Assembly: GCF_022698165.1 (NCBI RefSeq)
Contig: NZ_JALDAY010000002.1
Coordinates: forward strand, 62,001 to 126,000
DNA from: Streptomyces cylindrosporus
GTDB lineage: Bacteria; Actinomycetota; Actinomycetes; Streptomycetales; Streptomycetaceae
Reading direction: 5' to 3'
Length of the DNA stretch: 64,000 bases
In this document: piece after piece, positions 1 to 8,220 of the stretch
Numbering within the stretch: the first letter of the stretch is position 1
Layout: the number at the start of each line of letters is the position of its first letter
Translations under genes and position numbers: made by a program
Notes under the pieces: model-generated
What the model was told of the DNA's origin: nothing
Seen by the model: only the letters and a program-made list of their open reading frames with translations
Databases searched by the model: none

Positions 1-598
1 TGCCGTACGAGGGTGCCCGGTCGGCCGCGGGGCGGGCGACGGCCGTGACGTCGGCGATCGGCGTGTACTCCATGTAGAGGTTGTTCTCGCAGACGAACAG
101 CACGGGCAGCTTCCACACGGCGGCGAGGTTCAGCGCCTCGTGGAAGGCCCCGATGTTGGTGGCGCCGTCCCCGAAGAAGGCGACGGCGACCTGTCCGCTG
201 CCGCGCAGCCTGGCCGACCAGGCGGCGCCGACGGCCATGGGGAGGTGGGCGCCGACGATGGCGTACGAGCCCAGCATGTTCATGGACGCCTTGGTGAGGT
301 GCATGGAGCCGCCCTTGGCCCCGCACAACCCGGTCGCGCGGCTCATGAGTTCGGCGAGGCACTCCTCGGGGGTGGCGCCGCGGGCCATGGCGTGGTGGTG
401 GCCGCGGTAGGTGGCGAAGACGTAGTCGTCGGGGCGCAGGGCCGCGCTCGCGCCGACGGCGATCGCCTCGTGGCCGGCGGCGAGGTGGGTGGTGCCCTTG
501 ACCAGGCCGGACATGAACAGGTCGTGGGCGGCCTTCTCCGTGCGGCGGATGACGGCCATCTGCTCGTACAGGGTGAGGAGTTCGGTCGCTTCCATCAT
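1..598 (-). CDS. TPP-dependent 2-oxo acid dehydrogenase E1, alpha subunit (partial)
   Basis: Only the first 199 residues are present; the gene runs off the left edge. It resembles the alpha subunit of pyruvate/acetoin/branched-chain 2-oxo acid dehydrogenase E1, which decarboxylates a 2-oxo acid on thiamine pyrophosphate and passes the acyl group to a lipoyl E2. The TPP motif is visible as GDGATNIGAFHEALN followed by the ENN that closes the cofactor site, and the RGHHHAMARG and KGGSMH segments are typical of the family. ATG ATG begins 13 bases after the stop of the M24 gene, so it is probably the third gene of an operon led by the XRE-cupin regulator. A beta subunit should follow outside the window. 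The substrate cannot be told from this fragment. Confidence 0.88.
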   Translation of the reverse strand, partial: MMEATELLTLYEQMAVIRRTEKAAHDLFMSGLVKGTTHLAAGHEAIAVGASAALRPDDYVFATYRGHHHAMARGATPEECLAELMSRATGLCGAKGGSMHLTKASMNMLGSYAIVGAHLPMAVGAAWSARLRGSGQVAVAFFGDGATNIGAFHEALNLAAVWKLPVLFVCENNLYMEYTPIADVTAVARPAADRAPSYG

Positions 599-611
599 TC
601 GGTGCCGTCCA

Positions 612-1937
612 TCAGCGGTCCCGGGTGTTGAGGTGGGACTGTGCCTCGCGCCGCGTGTTCAGCGCGCCGTCGACGGTCCAGTACTTGCGGCCCGCCACCA
701 GCAGCTCCTCCGCGGGGAACTTGGTGATGACCTCGCAGCCATCGGCCGTGACGACCAGTTCCTCCTCGATGCGGGCCGCTGACCAGCCGTCGGCGGCGGG
801 CCAGTAGGTCTCCAGGGCGAACACCATGCCCTCTTCGAGGACTTCGGGGTGGTCGAGGGAGACCAGGCGGCTGAAGATGGGCTTCTCCCAGATCGACAGG
901 CCGACCCCGTGGCCGTACTGCAGCGCGAAAGCGGCGGTCTCGTCGGCGAAGCCGAACTCCTCTGCACGGGGCCACACTTGGACGATGTCGGCGGTGGTGG
1001 CGCCGGGCCGGACGAGGGAGATGGCCTCGTCCATGTACGCGCGGCAGCGGACGTAAGCGTCCCTTTGCGCGCGGGAGGCGCTGCCGACGGCGAAGGTGCG
1101 GTAGTAGCAGGTGCGGTAACCGAGGTGGCTGTGCAGGATGTCGAAGAAGGCGGGGTCACCGGGGCGGATCAGGCGGTCGCTGTAGACGTGCGGGTGGGGT
1201 GAACAGCGCTCGCCGGAGATGGCGTTGACGCCTTCGACGTACTCGCTGCCGAGGTCGTACAGCACCTTGCTGACGAGTCCGACGCACTCGTTCTCGCGCA
1301 CGCCGGGGCGGAGGTGTCCGTACAGCTCCTCGTAGGCGGCGTCGACCATCGCGCAGGCCTGGGTGAGCAGGGAGATCTCGTCGCGGGTCTTGGTGCGGCG
1401 GGCCTCCAGGAAGACCTGCTGGCCGTCGACGACGTCGATGCCCTCGGCGCGCAGGGCGGTGAGGACGGGCATCTCGGCGACGTCGATGCCGAGCGGCTCG
1501 TTCGCGAGGCCGTGGTCGCGCAGTTCGGCGGCGATCTTGCGGGCCACGTCCTCGGCGATCCCGGCGTCCGGGTGGAAGGCTCCGCGCAGGGTCGATATGC
1601 CGGCCCGGGCGCCGGTGGGCGGGCCGCCCTTGCCGTCGCTGTAGTCGAGCCAGGGGTTGTAGAGCTGGTGGTGGCGGGCGGCGGAGCCGAAGTCCCAGAC
1701 GACCGGTTCGCCGCCGCGGACCAGCAGGGCGAAGCGGATCAGCTTGTCGATCGCCCAGGTGCCGATGTGCGTGGCGGTCATGTAGCGGATGTTGGCGAAG
1801 TCGAAGCTCAGCACGGCGCCGAGGGAGGATTCGTCGAGCTTCTGGTGCAGCCTGGCGAGGCGCTCCTTGCGCAGCCGGTCCAGGTCGACGCGCTCTTCCC
1901 AGTCGACGGCATTGGGTCCGTATGTGCGGATCGCCAT
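612..1937 (-). CDS. M24 (pita-bread fold) family hydrolase with altered metal site
   Basis: 441 residues. N-terminal creatinase/prolidase-like domain (about 1-170), then an M24 catalytic domain. Aligned by eye to prolidases, the usual Asp-x10-Asp metal pair reads as Asp (FFDIL) followed eleven residues later by Cys (GYRTCYYRTF). The later ligands are kept: His in YGHGVGLS, Glu in ALETYWP and Glu in ARIEEEL. The ATG was chosen because GTGGGGGTG sits just upstream; a GTG five codons earlier is possible. It lies between the XRE-cupin regulator and an E1 alpha gene, suggesting breakdown of a small organic substrate rather than general peptide hydrolysis. Creatinase and the DMSP lyase DddP show that this fold can do non-peptidase chemistry. 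The substrate is unknown. Confidence 0.85.
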   Translation of the reverse strand: MAIRTYGPNAVDWEERVDLDRLRKERLARLHQKLDESSLGAVLSFDFANIRYMTATHIGTWAIDKLIRFALLVRGGEPVVWDFGSAARHHQLYNPWLDYSDGKGGPPTGARAGISTLRGAFHPDAGIAEDVARKIAAELRDHGLANEPLGIDVAEMPVLTALRAEGIDVVDGQQVFLEARRTKTRDEISLLTQACAMVDAAYEELYGHLRPGVRENECVGLVSKVLYDLGSEYVEGVNAISGERCSPHPHVYSDRLIRPGDPAFFDILHSHLGYRTCYYRTFAVGSASRAQRDAYVRCRAYMDEAISLVRPGATTADIVQVWPRAEEFGFADETAAFALQYGHGVGLSIWEKPIFSRLVSLDHPEVLEEGMVFALETYWPAADGWSAARIEEELVVTADGCEVITKFPAEELLVAGRKYWTVDGALNTRREAQSHLNTRDR

Positions 1938-1989
1938 GGCGACCACCCCCACTTCGGAGTAGACGACCGCCGCGCCCGGCTGTCAAGTG

Positions 1990-2646
1990 CTACTGAACAC
2001 CCTCGCTGAACACGAACCAGACGCCGACGGCCGGCTCGGTCCCGTCGTTGCGGTAGCGGTGCGGGGTCGTCGACTCGAAGCAGACGGCGTCGCCGGGGCC
2101 GAGGGTGTACTCGTCGAAACCGAGGGTGAGGACGAGTTCGCCGGAGGTCAGATAGCCGTACTCGGTGCCGGCGTGCCGCATCAGGCCGCCGGAGCTGGAG
2201 GAGGAGCCGCCGGGGCGGTAGGTCACGCGGAGGAAGTCGACGTCGGTGCCGGGGACATGGCCGAGCCGCTCCCACACGACGCCCGAGTCCAGCTCCAGCG
2301 TCTCGTGCGCACCGGCCGCTACCAGGGGTCCGATACGTCGGCCGGGGTCGGCGGCGAAGGCGGCGAGGGCGTGCAGGACCGTCGCGGGAGTGGCGGACGC
2401 GGTGACGGCCGGGGCCGCGGCGGCCTCCTCCTCGTACCCGTCGAAGAGCGACTCCACGGAGATCGACAGTGCGGTGGTGATGGCGTACAGGGTGCTCACC
2501 GACGGCTGGCTCTTGCCGGTCTCGATCTGGGAGACCAGGCTCGCGGACACGCCGACCTCCCGCGCGAGGGCCCGCAGACTCACGCCCTTGGCGAGACGGG
2601 CCTGCCGGATGCGCGCGCCCACGGGCGGCACGGCGGCGGGGGACAC
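1990..2646 (-). CDS. XRE-family transcriptional regulator with C-terminal cupin
   Basis: 218 residues. Residues about 10-65 form an XRE helix-turn-helix (VSLRALAREVGVSASLVSQI), followed by an Ala-rich linker and a cupin domain (about 120-215, with HAGTEYGYLTSGEL and GDAVCFEST...HRYRNDG). Cupins in this class bind a small ligand, often the substrate of the neighbouring pathway. The GTG start was chosen because GAAAGGAG lies six bases upstream; the frame is open further but has no better start. It heads the M24/E1 operon, with 52 bases to the M24 ATG. A near-perfect 26/27-bp tandem repeat overlaps its ribosome binding site and may be its own operator. Confidence 0.87.
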   Translation of the reverse strand: MSPAAVPPVGARIRQARLAKGVSLRALAREVGVSASLVSQIETGKSQPSVSTLYAITTALSISVESLFDGYEEEAAAAPAVTASATPATVLHALAAFAADPGRRIGPLVAAGAHETLELDSGVVWERLGHVPGTDVDFLRVTYRPGGSSSSSGGLMRHAGTEYGYLTSGELVLTLGFDEYTLGPGDAVCFESTTPHRYRNDGTEPAVGVWFVFSEGVQ

Positions 2647-2656
2647 GGCGGCTCCT

Positions 2657-2709
2657 TTCCTGGCGCGGTAGGTGCAGTGCCATTCCTGGCGGCGGTATGT
2701 GCAGCACCA
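2657..2709. promoter_or_regulatory. Tandem 26/27-bp direct repeat before the XRE-cupin gene
   Basis: Two adjoining copies, 2657-2682 and 2683-2709, each start TTCCTGGC and end with GTGCAG followed by TGCCA or CACCA. They differ by one inserted G and a few substitutions. The first copy reaches into the Shine-Dalgarno region of the regulator. Direct repeats near the start of an XRE gene are a common autoregulatory operator layout; that role is inference. Confidence 0.5.
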
Positions 2710-2759
2710 TTGAACAGCCACCATCGGCCACGACACCAGAGGAACCGGCCCCGAGAGCA

Positions 2760-2975
2760 TCACCGGCCACCGTCACCACCGATGGCCCGGTACAGCGCGA
2801 CCAGCGCGGCGCACGTCCCTATCGTCCCGCCGAACGCGACGGCACCACTGCGCAGGACTTCAGGCCAGCCGGCCCCCGTCGCACGGGTGCACCAGGCCGC
2901 GACGACCGCGATCAGGGCGGCCGCCATCATCACGAGGCCGATCGTCAGCAAACGGACGAGCCTTGTGTTCTCCAT
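2760..2975 (-). CDS. Small two-helix membrane protein
   Basis: 71 residues with two hydrophobic segments (about residues 7-28 and 46-65) separated by a short loop, so probably a small integral membrane protein. The ATG has GTGGAG eight bases upstream. I do not recognise a named family. Its stop lies about 110 bases upstream of the XRE-cupin start, on the same strand, with the tandem repeat between them, so it is probably a separate unit. Confidence 0.55.
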   Translation of the reverse strand: MENTRLVRLLTIGLVMMAAALIAVVAAWCTRATGAGWPEVLRSGAVAFGGTIGTCAALVALYRAIGGDGGR

Positions 2976-3205
2976 ACTCCATCGCTCCACCACTCGTCGA
3001 TCCCTGGCAGGGATGCCCGGCCAGGCCCCTCGGTCACGGCCCTCCCCCGGGCAAGCAACGACCAAGGCCCCAGCAACGACGGAGCGGTTCGCGTATGAAG
3101 TTTCGCCCAGAATAACGCAGTTGGCGTTTCCTCAGGAGGCGGTCAGCAGAAATCCCGCACGCACTTCCCAGCCGCCGTGGGCCGCGGCCGGGGTGCCCCC
3201 GTCCG

Positions 3206-3637
3206 CGTGTCGTCGTGACCACCTTCGATCTCGACGAGTACGTGTACGGGGCGCTGCGCGGCGGTGCCTGCGGGTTCCTGCTGAAGGACTCGGGGCCCAC
3301 GCTCCTCGCGGAAGCGGTCCGGGCCGCCGCGGCCGGTGACTCCCTGGTCTCGCCGTCGGTCACCGTACGGCTGCTCAGGCATCTCACCGAAGAGCCGCGG
3401 CCCACCGCGGCACCCCGGCCCGCGCCGCCCGCGGAGCCGCTCACCGACCGCGAACTCGACGTCGTCCGCCTCGTCGCCCTCGGCCGCACCAACGCCGAGA
3501 TCGCCGCCGAACTCTACGTCTCCCTCTCCACGGTCAAGACCCACCTCTCCAGCGTGCAGCTCAAGATCTCCGCCCGGAACCGGGTCGAGATCGCGGCCTG
3601 GGCATGGCAGAACGGGTACGCGCGGCCGGATCCGTGA
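3206..3637 (+). pseudogene. N-terminally truncated NarL/LuxR response regulator
   Basis: The readable part starts inside a receiver domain (VVVTTFDLDEYVYGALRGG), keeps the conserved lysine region (GFLLKDSGP), then a linker and a complete LuxR helix-turn-helix (LTDRELDVVRLVALGRTNAEI, STVKTHLSSV). The first half of the receiver, including the phosphorylated aspartate, is missing: upstream bases in this frame do not encode it. The only start is a GTG at 3215 with no good ribosome binding site. A full family member would be about 215 residues against 140 here. No partner histidine kinase is nearby. I read it as a decayed gene; a short phosphorylation-independent DNA-binding protein is the alternative. 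Confidence 0.72.
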
Positions 3638-3644
3638 CGGGGCG

Positions 3645-5057
3645 TCAGCCGTTCGAGCGGATGAGCCCGGTCAGGTACCGCCAGAGCGAGGACCGCCGCC
3701 GGTTGGCCCGCTCCCGCTCCTCCGGTACGTCCGCCGCCGGCGACGCCGGTTCGGCGGGCACCGGCAACTCCGGGACCGGACCGGCGAGTTCGTACCGCAC
3801 CGGCAGCGAGCGCAGGCCGCGCATGAACGGCGAGGAGCGCCACGGGAGTTGGTCGACCGGGAGGGCGAGTTCCAGGTGGCCGAAGCGTTCGAAGACGCGG
3901 CTGACGCCGGCCGCCGCGATGGTCGAGGCGAGTTCGCGCGCGGGGCACTGGCGGGGTCCGGCGCCCCAGGACAGGTGGGCCCGGCTGCTGATGCTGGAGC
4001 CCGGTGTCATCTGTCCGGCGAAGAGCGGGTCGGCGTGCGCCGCCGCGGAGGACACCCACACCGGGTCGCCGGCCCGGACGGTGTAGTTGCCGAGCCGGGT
4101 GTCCTCGGCCGCGAACCTCGGCACGAAGTTGACCAGCGGCGGCTTGCGCATGACCACGCGGTTCATGGTCTCGCGGACCATCCCGGCGGACAGCGCGGTG
4201 CGCACGCCGCCCTCGGCCTCGCCGGAGATGACCTCGACGACGGTGTTGGAGATGAGGATGCCGACGTGGTCGGAGGTCATGCCGAGCAGCATGAACAGCT
4301 CGCGGGCCAGCGCGTCGACCGGCAGGTCGGGGTGGGCGGCGAGGAGGTGGGAGGGGAAGTCGTCGCCCGGCTCGGCGATCTTGGCGGCGGCGAGTTCCGA
4401 GAGGGTCACCAGCAGGCGGGCCAAGGCCGGTTCGGCGTCGGGTCCCGCGTCCAGCACCCGCCACATGTCCATCAGGGCGTCGTCGCCCTGCGAGCCGGGG
4501 AAGCCGAGCAGGTGGCTGGCCGCCATCAGCGGGAGCGGGCGGGAGAACTGCGCCGAGAGGTCGGCGAGGCCGGTGCCGCCGCCCTGCGCGAGGAGGGTGA
4601 TCAGCTCGTCGGCGTAGCCGGTGACGGCCGACTTCAGCCGCCTGGCCTGCGGGTGGCGCGGGTCCTGGAAGGGGCGCAGGGCGGCGTCCCAGGCGGTGCG
4701 CAGAGTGCGGTAGGAGGGGCCGCCCTGGATCAGGACGTGGTTGACCTCCAGGGAGGGGGCCAGCGGCCAGTCGGCGGGGACGCGGCCCTCGCTGCGGGCC
4801 CGCCAGTTCTCCAGGCCCTTGGGCCAGGCGGCGTCGTCCTGGAGCACCTGGAGCGACTCGCGGTAGCCCAGCACGAGCCAGGCGGGCACGCCCAGCAGGT
4901 CGACCGGCGCGACCGGGCCGTGGCGGTCGCGCAGCCGCTCGTAGACGAGCGCGGGACGCGTCTCGTAGTCGCGGGTCAGCAGCGGCTGCGGGTCCAGGGC
5001 CTCCAGGCGCCTGTCGTCCGCCGCCGTGTCCCCTCCGTCGACCAGGTGGGATTCCAT
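3645..5057 (-). CDS. Cytochrome P450, atypical (no ExxR motif)
   Basis: 470 residues. The heme-binding loop is clear (LSWGAGPRQCPARELA, with Trp in place of the usual Phe and the axial Cys kept). Where the K-helix ExxR should be, the sequence reads RETMNRVVMRKPP, so the arginine is replaced by Asn. The I-helix reads LLGMTSDHVG rather than AGxxTT, so the acid-alcohol pair is also absent. Streptomyces CYP157-type enzymes, often linked to conservon operons, are known to lack ExxR, and this may be a relative. The C-terminal tail of about 50 residues is Pro/Glu/Arg-rich. The ATG is preferred over a GTG eight codons earlier. No ferredoxin or conservon genes are seen beside it. Confidence 0.85.
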   Translation of the reverse strand: MESHLVDGGDTAADDRRLEALDPQPLLTRDYETRPALVYERLRDRHGPVAPVDLLGVPAWLVLGYRESLQVLQDDAAWPKGLENWRARSEGRVPADWPLAPSLEVNHVLIQGGPSYRTLRTAWDAALRPFQDPRHPQARRLKSAVTGYADELITLLAQGGGTGLADLSAQFSRPLPLMAASHLLGFPGSQGDDALMDMWRVLDAGPDAEPALARLLVTLSELAAAKIAEPGDDFPSHLLAAHPDLPVDALARELFMLLGMTSDHVGILISNTVVEVISGEAEGGVRTALSAGMVRETMNRVVMRKPPLVNFVPRFAAEDTRLGNYTVRAGDPVWVSSAAAHADPLFAGQMTPGSSISSRAHLSWGAGPRQCPARELASTIAAAGVSRVFERFGHLELALPVDQLPWRSSPFMRGLRSLPVRYELAGPVPELPVPAEPASPAADVPEERERANRRRSSLWRYLTGLIRSNG

Positions 5058-5195
5058 ACGTCCGTCGCCCCCATTCGACACCGCCCGTAACGGCCCGCAC
5101 GCTGCGAGTGCTTGTGAACCGCTGGGACCTTATCGCAGGGGTCGCGCGGGTCACACGGTGGGGTACTCGCGGGTAGCAGGAGGCAGCCTCCGGTA

Positions 5196-5663
5196 TCAGT
5201 CGCGTTCGTCCTTCCCCGCCACCATCCGCTCCAGCCGGTCGAAGCGTTCGTGCAGCGCTCGCGTGGTCTCCTCGCCCAACTCCCGGGCGCCGTGTGCGAG
5301 ATGGTGCCGGCGACGCTGCTCCCGGCCGACGAACCAGGTGGCCAGGGCCGCGGTGACCATGCCGTACGTGGTGATGCCGACGACCATCACGGCGGCGCCG
5401 ATGAGGCGGCCGACCGGGGTGACCGGGTAGAAGTCGCCGTATCCGACGGTCGTCGCGGTCTCGATGGACCACCACAGGGCCTGCGGGTACGTCTTCAGGT
5501 TGGCGCCCCGGGCGCCGTCCTCGGCGGCGACGACCGCCCAGGAGCCGAGGAGCATGACGACCGCGAGGACAGCCGTCGCCGTGCCCGCCGCCTTCAGATG
5601 CAGCGAGCGACCCTCCCGGCCGAGCAGCAACTCGACGGCCCTGGCGAGGAATCCGGGCAGCAT
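5196..5663 (-). CDS. Two-TM potassium channel family protein
   Basis: 155 residues. A first membrane helix (about residues 28-48), a pore loop carrying the K+ selectivity filter TVGYGD, then a second helix (about 88-112) and a charged cytoplasmic tail with coiled-coil character (LGEETTRALHERFDRLERM). This is the KcsA-like architecture, which forms tetrameric channels in the cytoplasmic membrane. KcsA itself is about 160 residues. The ATG was preferred over a GTG two codons earlier because the GAAGGGG ribosome binding site then has normal spacing. It stands alone between the P450 and the divergent lipoprotein gene. Confidence 0.9.
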   Translation of the reverse strand: MLPGFLARAVELLLGREGRSLHLKAAGTATAVLAVVMLLGSWAVVAAEDGARGANLKTYPQALWWSIETATTVGYGDFYPVTPVGRLIGAAVMVVGITTYGMVTAALATWFVGREQRRRHHLAHGARELGEETTRALHERFDRLERMVAGKDERD

Positions 5664-5878
5664 GGTCACCCCTTCGCGGACGTCGGCATGGGGTCAGTGT
5701 CGGTGCGGGGGCCCGGGGCCGCCTGCCGGGTGGGGCGTTCGAGTTGCCGTACGACCTGCGGTTTCGCGCCCGGGTGGGGGCTCGGGGCTCACCCGTACGG
5801 CCCAGTGGCGCTGGTGGGCGGGGGTGGCTGGTGATGCGCTGGGGGAAACCCCCGGCCGCTGCTTCGGAGGCATTCACG

Positions 5879-6703
5879 ATGAGCCGTCGCCCCTCGCTCC
5901 CCAGGGCAGGCACCCCGGTCGTCCGCGCGCTCGCCTGCGTCCTGAGCGCTAGTGCCCTGCTGACCGTCGCGGCCTGCTCGGACGACGGCGGCTCCGCCGC
6001 GGGCTCCGGCCTCGCCGCCTCCCCGCTCGCCGAGGAGTCCACGGCTCCGGCCCGGCTCACCGAGGCCGGTGCGCGGGCCGCGCTGATCACCGCGGCGGAC
6101 ATCGAGGACGACTGGACGCAGGTGAAGGACGCGGCGACCTGGCGCGACAGCCTGCTCGTCGGCCGGGTCGACGTGGCGGACTTCCTCACCGCGAAGACGA
6201 ACGCCGCCGACTGCCAGAAGCTCCTCGACTCGCTGTACGGCGAGGAGTTGCTGGGCAAGCCGTCCGGCGCGTCCGCGCTGACCGGGTTCGAGGAGGGCGA
6301 GTCCCGTCTCCTGTATCAGGTGGCCGCCTATCAACGCGCGGGCCTGGACAGGTCGTTGGCGTGGCTGAAGTCGCTGCCGGTCACATGCGACGAGTTCACC
6401 GCGACCGACGCGAAGGGCGGCAGGCGGACCGTCCAGGTGATCGACTCCCCGCTCCCGGACGAGGGCGACGCCCGGCAGGGCCTGCGGGTGACGGTGCAGG
6501 GCACGGTCGACGGGTCGGCGACCACGCTCACCCTGAACGTGGCCGCGGTGCGCGTGGGCGACGACGCGATCACCGTCACCGCCGGCGGCCTGGACGGCGG
6601 CGAGGAGGACTCCACCGAGCGGGCGGTACGGCAGGGCACCCAGCGGCTCGAGGACGTCCTCGCCGGGAAGACGCCCACCGCGAATCCCGGCCAGTTCGAC
6701 TGA
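5879..6703 (+). CDS. Secreted lipoprotein of unknown function
   Basis: 274 residues. It begins with a basic n-region and hydrophobic stretch ending in the lipobox TVAAC, so the mature protein should be attached to the outer face of the membrane through Cys. The rest is soluble; it resembles the many Streptomyces lipoproteins with a sensor-like fold, but I cannot name the family. The start was placed at the ATG with GGAGG eight bases upstream, although the frame is open for about 45 further codons. The next gene, the glutamine-synthetase-like one, follows after about 110 bases with its own ribosome binding site. Confidence 0.75.
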   Translation: MSRRPSLPRAGTPVVRALACVLSASALLTVAACSDDGGSAAGSGLAASPLAEESTAPARLTEAGARAALITAADIEDDWTQVKDAATWRDSLLVGRVDVADFLTAKTNAADCQKLLDSLYGEELLGKPSGASALTGFEEGESRLLYQVAAYQRAGLDRSLAWLKSLPVTCDEFTATDAKGGRRTVQVIDSPLPDEGDARQGLRVTVQGTVDGSATTLTLNVAAVRVGDDAITVTAGGLDGGEEDSTERAVRQGTQRLEDVLAGKTPTANPGQFD

Positions 6704-6815
6704 CGCACCGGCAGGACCCCTTCTCACACCTCCGGGTCGGCGCGGCTCGACACCGCGGTCGCCGTGAAACCCTGACGCACGGCACCGACTGCGCCGACCC
6801 TGTCGAGGAGGACAT

Positions 6816-8219
6816 ATGACCACCCTTGCCGACCCCGTACCCGGCGGCCGCCCCGGCGACGTCGAACGGGCCACCGCGCTCGGCGGCGAGCTGTCCGGCC
6901 GGGGCGTGCACGGCGTCGTCCTGTCCTACGTCGACACCGCGGGCGTCTGCCGGGTGAAGACGATCCCGACCGCGAAGCTCGCCTCGGCCGCCGCCTGGGG
7001 CGTCGGCATGTCCCCGGTGTTCGACACCTTCCTGGCGAACGACTCCATCGTCGCCACCGACGTCCTCGGCTCCCCGGACGGCGACCTGCGCCTCTACCCC
7101 GACCTGGACCAGCTCGTCGCCTTGGCCGGGCAGCCCGGCTGGGCATGGGCGCCGGTCGACCGGATCACCCAGGAGGGCGAGCGGCATCCGGGATGCAGCC
7201 GGACCGCCCTGCGCCGGATCGTCGCCGAGGCCGCCGAGCGGCACGGCCTGAGCTTCAGGGCGGGCATCGAGATCGAGTGGTCGGTGGGCCAAGGAGCCGT
7301 AGAGGGCGGCGAGTTCGTGCCCGCGGCCACCGGGCCCGCCTACAGTGCCACGCGTCAGGTCGAGTTGAGCGCGTACACCGCCGACCTGCTGGCCGCTCTC
7401 GCGGCGCAGGGCGTGGAGGTCGAGCAGCTCCATCCCGAGTACGCGGCCGGGCAGTTCGAGATCTCGGTGGGCGCGCTGGACCCGGTGGCGGCCGCCGACC
7501 GGAGCGTGCTGGTGCGCCAGACGATCAGGGCGGTGGCCGGGCGGCACGGGTATGCGGTGTCGTTCGCCCCGGCGGTCCTCGCGCAGGGCGTCGGCAACGG
7601 CGGGCACATCCACCTCTCCGCCTGGCGCGAGGGCGTCAACCTGCACTCCGGCGGCGCGGGCCGGTACGGCATGACGGCCGAGGCGGAGTCGTTCGCGGCC
7701 GGGATCCTGCGCCGGCTGCCCGCGCTGACGGCGGTGACCGCGCCGAGCCCGGCGAGCTATCTGCGCCTCAAACCCTCCCAGTGGGCCGGGGTGTTCACCG
7801 CCTGGGGCCGGGAGACCCGCGAGGCCGCGGTACGGATCGTCACCGGCACCGCGGGCCTGCGCGAGCAGGCCGCCAACCTGGAGGTGAAGCCGGTCGACCT
7901 GGCCGCCAACCCCTATCTCGCCCTCACCTGCGTCATCGCGGCCGGCCTGGACGGCCTGTCCTCCAACACTCCCCTGCCGGAGGAGATCACCGGCGACCCG
8001 GCGCGCCTCGACCCCGCCGACACGGCGGCCCGTGGCGTCCGCCGGCTGCCGGCCTCACTGCCCGAGGCCGTCGAGGAGTTCCGCAAGGACGAGCGGCTGC
8101 GGGCCGCGCTGGGCCCGGTCCTCGCGGACGCGGTGATCGCCGTACGGCAGGGGGAGAGCGAGGCGGTCGAGGGGCTGGACGACGAGCGGGTGGCGGCCGC
8201 CTACCGCTGGAAGTACTGA
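6816..8219 (+). CDS. Glutamine synthetase family protein (FluG C-terminal half-like)
   Basis: 467 residues. GS-type signatures are in order: EIEWSVG (metal-binding Glu), EQLHPEYAAGQFEIS, GNGGHIHLSAW, and ANPYLAL near the end. The usual NSYKR-like segment reads SYLRLKPS, so the acceptor is unlikely to be plain ammonia; many such proteins make gamma-glutamyl amides of amines. The start has GAGGAGGACAT immediately upstream. The stop is followed after one base by the ATG of a metal-dependent amidohydrolase. In fungal FluG these two domains are fused in the opposite order, so the pair likely makes and/or hydrolyses one class of gamma-glutamyl compound. Function beyond that is inference. Confidence 0.87.
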   Translation: MTTLADPVPGGRPGDVERATALGGELSGRGVHGVVLSYVDTAGVCRVKTIPTAKLASAAAWGVGMSPVFDTFLANDSIVATDVLGSPDGDLRLYPDLDQLVALAGQPGWAWAPVDRITQEGERHPGCSRTALRRIVAEAAERHGLSFRAGIEIEWSVGQGAVEGGEFVPAATGPAYSATRQVELSAYTADLLAALAAQGVEVEQLHPEYAAGQFEISVGALDPVAAADRSVLVRQTIRAVAGRHGYAVSFAPAVLAQGVGNGGHIHLSAWREGVNLHSGGAGRYGMTAEAESFAAGILRRLPALTAVTAPSPASYLRLKPSQWAGVFTAWGRETREAAVRIVTGTAGLREQAANLEVKPVDLAANPYLALTCVIAAGLDGLSSNTPLPEEITGDPARLDPADTAARGVRRLPASLPEAVEEFRKDERLRAALGPVLADAVIAVRQGESEAVEGLDDERVAAAYRWKY

Positions 8220-8220
8220 C

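Noticed and set aside
612-1937. Naming the M24 gene a DMSP lyase (DddP).
   Set aside because: DddP is also of M24 fold, but the metal-binding aspartates I expect for DddP are not all present here.
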